Shown in pieces: positions 62,400 to 64,000 of a stretch of DNA of 64,000 bases. Origin of the DNA: Chondrinema litorale (lineage in GTDB: Bacteria > Bacteroidota > Bacteroidia > Cytophagales > Flammeovirgaceae); contig NZ_CP111058.1 in assembly GCF_026250525.1 (NCBI RefSeq), forward strand, positions 1 through 64,000. Direction: 5' to 3'. The stretch's first letter is position 1. Each line of letters starts with the position of its first letter. The notes beneath the pieces are model-generated. The model did no database searches, was not told where the DNA came from, and worked only from the letters and a program-made list of their open reading frames with translations. The position numbers and the translations under genes were made by a program.

Positions 62400-63530
62400 A
62401 TGAGCTCTCGCCGTAATTTTTTGCAAAAAATTAGTTTTTCTGCTTTAGCAATACCTTCTTTCTACACGTTTAATACGGGAGATAAAGAAGCCAATGCCCA
62501 ACCTTTTGATACACAGCCTTATGATAGACCTGTGCTTCGGGTGGCGCTTATGGGTTTGGGTAGTTATGCAAACCGAGTTGCTGAAGCAATGAAAGATTGC
62601 AAAATGGCGAAAGTAGCAGGTCTAGTAAGTGGCACACCTTCCAAAATTCCGGTTTGGCAAAAGAAGTATGATATTCCAGACAAGAACTGCTATAACTACG
62701 AAAACTTCGATTCGATAAAAGATAATCCTGATATTGATGCAGTTTACATCATCACACCTAATTCTTTACACCGCGAAGGAGTAATTAGAACAGCCAAGGC
62801 TGGCAAACATGCCATTTGTGAAAAACCGATGGCAGTAAATGCCAAAGAAGGGCAAGAAATGGTGGATGCTTGTAAGGCTGCTAATGTACAATTGCTAGTT
62901 GGTTACAGAATGCATTTCGAGCCTAAGACATTGGAAATTATCAAAATGAGAAAGGCAGGTGAGTTTGGAGAAATTAAGTTTTTTCAAGGATTATCTGGTT
63001 TTATAATTGGTAACCCAAACCAATGGAGGCTAGACCCAGAGCTTGCTGGTGGTGGTTCTATGATGGATATTGGAGTCTACTCTATCAATGGAGCTCGTTA
63101 CATGGTGGGAGAAGAGCCTATTTGGGTTACAGCCCAAGAAACTAAAACCGATCCGGTAAAATTTAAAGAAGGAGTTGATGAAACCATCCAGTTTCAAATG
63201 GGATTCCCAAGCGGAGCTGTGGCTTCTTGCTTGTCTACTTATGCGATGAATAACCTAGACAGTTTCTTTCTAAATGGTGTAAATGGTTTTGCAGAGCTAC
63301 AACCTGCTTCTGGTTATGGCCCAATAAAAGGTCGTACCCACAAAGGCGAGTTAACTCATCCACATAAAACACATCAAACCATCCAAATGGATGAGATGGC
63401 AGCAATTATTCTCAATGGTAAAAAACCAGTTGTTCCAGTTGATGGAGAAGAAGGCGTAAAAGATTTAAAAATTATTGATGCGATTTACAGCGCTGTTAAA
63501 TCTGGAAAGAAGATGGAATTAAGCCTATAA
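62400..63530 (+). CDS. Tat-exported Gfo/Idh/MocA oxidoreductase
   Basis: A 376-aa protein with a Tat signal (SSRRNFLQKISFSALAIPSF). The dinucleotide fold is VALMGLGSYANRVAEAM (about 48-64), the EKP motif (HAICEKPMAVNAKEG) holds the catalytic Lys region, and LDPELAGGGSMMDIGVYSINGARYM is the family's substrate-side block. This resembles glucose-fructose oxidoreductase, which keeps NADP tightly bound in the periplasm. The last codons and stop lie inside a terminator hairpin. It likely acts on sugars or cyclitols. Confidence 0.9.
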   Translation: MSSRRNFLQKISFSALAIPSFYTFNTGDKEANAQPFDTQPYDRPVLRVALMGLGSYANRVAEAMKDCKMAKVAGLVSGTPSKIPVWQKKYDIPDKNCYNYENFDSIKDNPDIDAVYIITPNSLHREGVIRTAKAGKHAICEKPMAVNAKEGQEMVDACKAANVQLLVGYRMHFEPKTLEIIKMRKAGEFGEIKFFQGLSGFIIGNPNQWRLDPELAGGGSMMDIGVYSINGARYMVGEEPIWVTAQETKTDPVKFKEGVDETIQFQMGFPSGAVASCLSTYAMNNLDSFFLNGVNGFAELQPASGYGPIKGRTHKGELTHPHKTHQTIQMDEMAAIILNGKKPVVPVDGEEGVKDLKIIDAIYSAVKSGKKMELSL

Positions 63531-63539
63531 TTCCATCTT
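63510..63539. terminator. Bidirectional terminator overlapping the oxidoreductase stop
   Basis: AAGATGGAATT (63510-63520) and AATTCCATCTT (63529-63539) form an 11-bp perfect stem; the stop codon at 63528-63530 lies at the loop and right arm. It separates the convergent oxidoreductase and MscS genes. Confidence 0.6.
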
Positions 63540-63546
63540 TAAGATT

Positions 63547-64000
63547 TTAATTTTCATCGTTTTCTTCTTCGCGATCTTCAGGCTCAGGATGCTTTTCTGG
63601 TTTAGACTCTGTCTGCTCAGGTTGTTTCTCTTCGGGCTTTGTAAACTGAATTGAAGGGTCTAAAGTGCGCACGTGAATATCTCTTTGCGGGAATGGAATA
63701 TTGATATTATTCGCTCTAAATAAATTATCAATTTCAGTTATAATTTCACTTTTGGCAAGTAGAAGTGTATCGATGCTCGTCCAGCAAAGAATTCTAAAAT
63801 TCAATGAGTTATCACCAAAATCGTGAAAAAGCGCCAATGGAGCTGGGTTGCTGCGAATATGCGAACAAGAATTTATAGCCTGATTCAATAGCTTTTTCAC
63901 TTTTTCGGTTGGTGAGCCGTAAGCCACACCTACAAAAATTTCTATTCGTCTATAATTATCTGAGTGTGTCCAGTTAACTACCTGCTTAGAGATCAACTCT
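63547..64000 (-). CDS. MscS mechanosensitive channel, C-terminal part (5' end outside window)
   Basis: The frame is open to the window edge, so the start lies beyond 64000. The visible 150 residues are the end of the MscS beta domain and the C-terminal cytosolic domain: ISKQVVNWTHSDNYRRIEIFVGVAYGSPTEKVKKLL, PLALFHDFGDNSLNFRILCWT, LLAKSEIITEIDNLFRANNINIPFPQRDIHV. This last segment is the conserved end of the MscS fold. A disordered acidic tail rich in Glu and Pro follows. The channel releases solutes on osmotic down-shock. Confidence 0.88.
   Translation of the reverse strand, partial: ELISKQVVNWTHSDNYRRIEIFVGVAYGSPTEKVKKLLNQAINSCSHIRSNPAPLALFHDFGDNSLNFRILCWTSIDTLLLAKSEIITEIDNLFRANNINIPFPQRDIHVRTLDPSIQFTKPEEKQPEQTESKPEKHPEPEDREEENDEN

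Overview
The window is AT-rich chromosomal DNA from a member of the Bacteroidota, most likely a Cytophagales-type gliding or marine bacterium; the genus cannot be fixed from the sequence. The signs are a type IX secretion C-terminal sorting domain (1-453), a CarboxypepD-like/TonB receptor (21566-23899), several ECF sigma/anti-sigma pairs, large MacB-type permeases, DUF1684, YHYH and CHRD lipoproteins, weak Shine-Dalgarno sites and TAnnTTTG-type promoter motifs. I saw no rRNA, tRNA, CRISPR array, phage or intact insertion sequence.

Layout. 1-453 is the end of a secreted CBM/T9SS protein. 513-4522 (-) is an ECF sigma operon running into a membrane anti-sigma-like protein, a CpxP/heavy-metal-sensor-like protein, a YHYH lipoprotein, an unknown membrane-anchored protein, a TlpA thioredoxin and an EF-Tu-domain-II-like small protein. 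4809-9796 (+) holds a DUF711 protein and four envelope genes (alginate-export-type porin, DM13 lipoprotein, barrel protein, DUF6503-like lipoprotein). 9797-10389 is a structured intergenic region with a 37-codon ORF. 10390-14553 is a GNAT / AstE-type deacylase / ATP-grasp cluster followed by a metallophosphoesterase. 14778-18147 is a second sigma/RskA-type anti-sigma pair followed by a five-repeat CHRD lipoprotein whose start codon lies in a long inverted repeat. 18311-21510 is acetoacetyl-CoA ligase plus L-2-hydroxyglutarate oxidase. 24305-25782 is a third sigma factor with a small partner and a ClpP paralogue.

25856-38191 is mostly core metabolism and envelope: a PAS/GAF sensor without an output domain, ilvE divergent from a MocR regulator with direct-repeat operators, carbonic anhydrase, pirin, DUF1684, PepSY and CopA with a small HMA protein. 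38385-48732 (-) is an accessory region of small secreted or immunity-like genes, one broken gene, an orphan MacB-type permease, a 32-bp near-perfect palindrome and three copies of a nearly identical terminator-like hairpin. 48785-58556 (-) carries a Tat-type TIM-barrel protein, an esterase-TPR protein, a beta-propeller/amidohydrolase fusion, a GH43-like propeller protein and a membrane-anchored MutS-family ATPase. 58694-61225 (-) is a TetR/GAPDH/PNPOx-like unit bracketed by matching operators. The window closes with a methyltransferase, a Tat-type Gfo/Idh/MocA oxidoreductase and the C-terminal part of an MscS channel.

The best candidates for undescribed biology are the start-codon-sequestering leader of the CHRD gene, the identical-terminator cassette array beside immunity-like genes, the GNAT/M14/ATP-grasp cluster, the sigma/ClpP operon and the hairpin-rich sORF locus at 10.0-10.3 kb.
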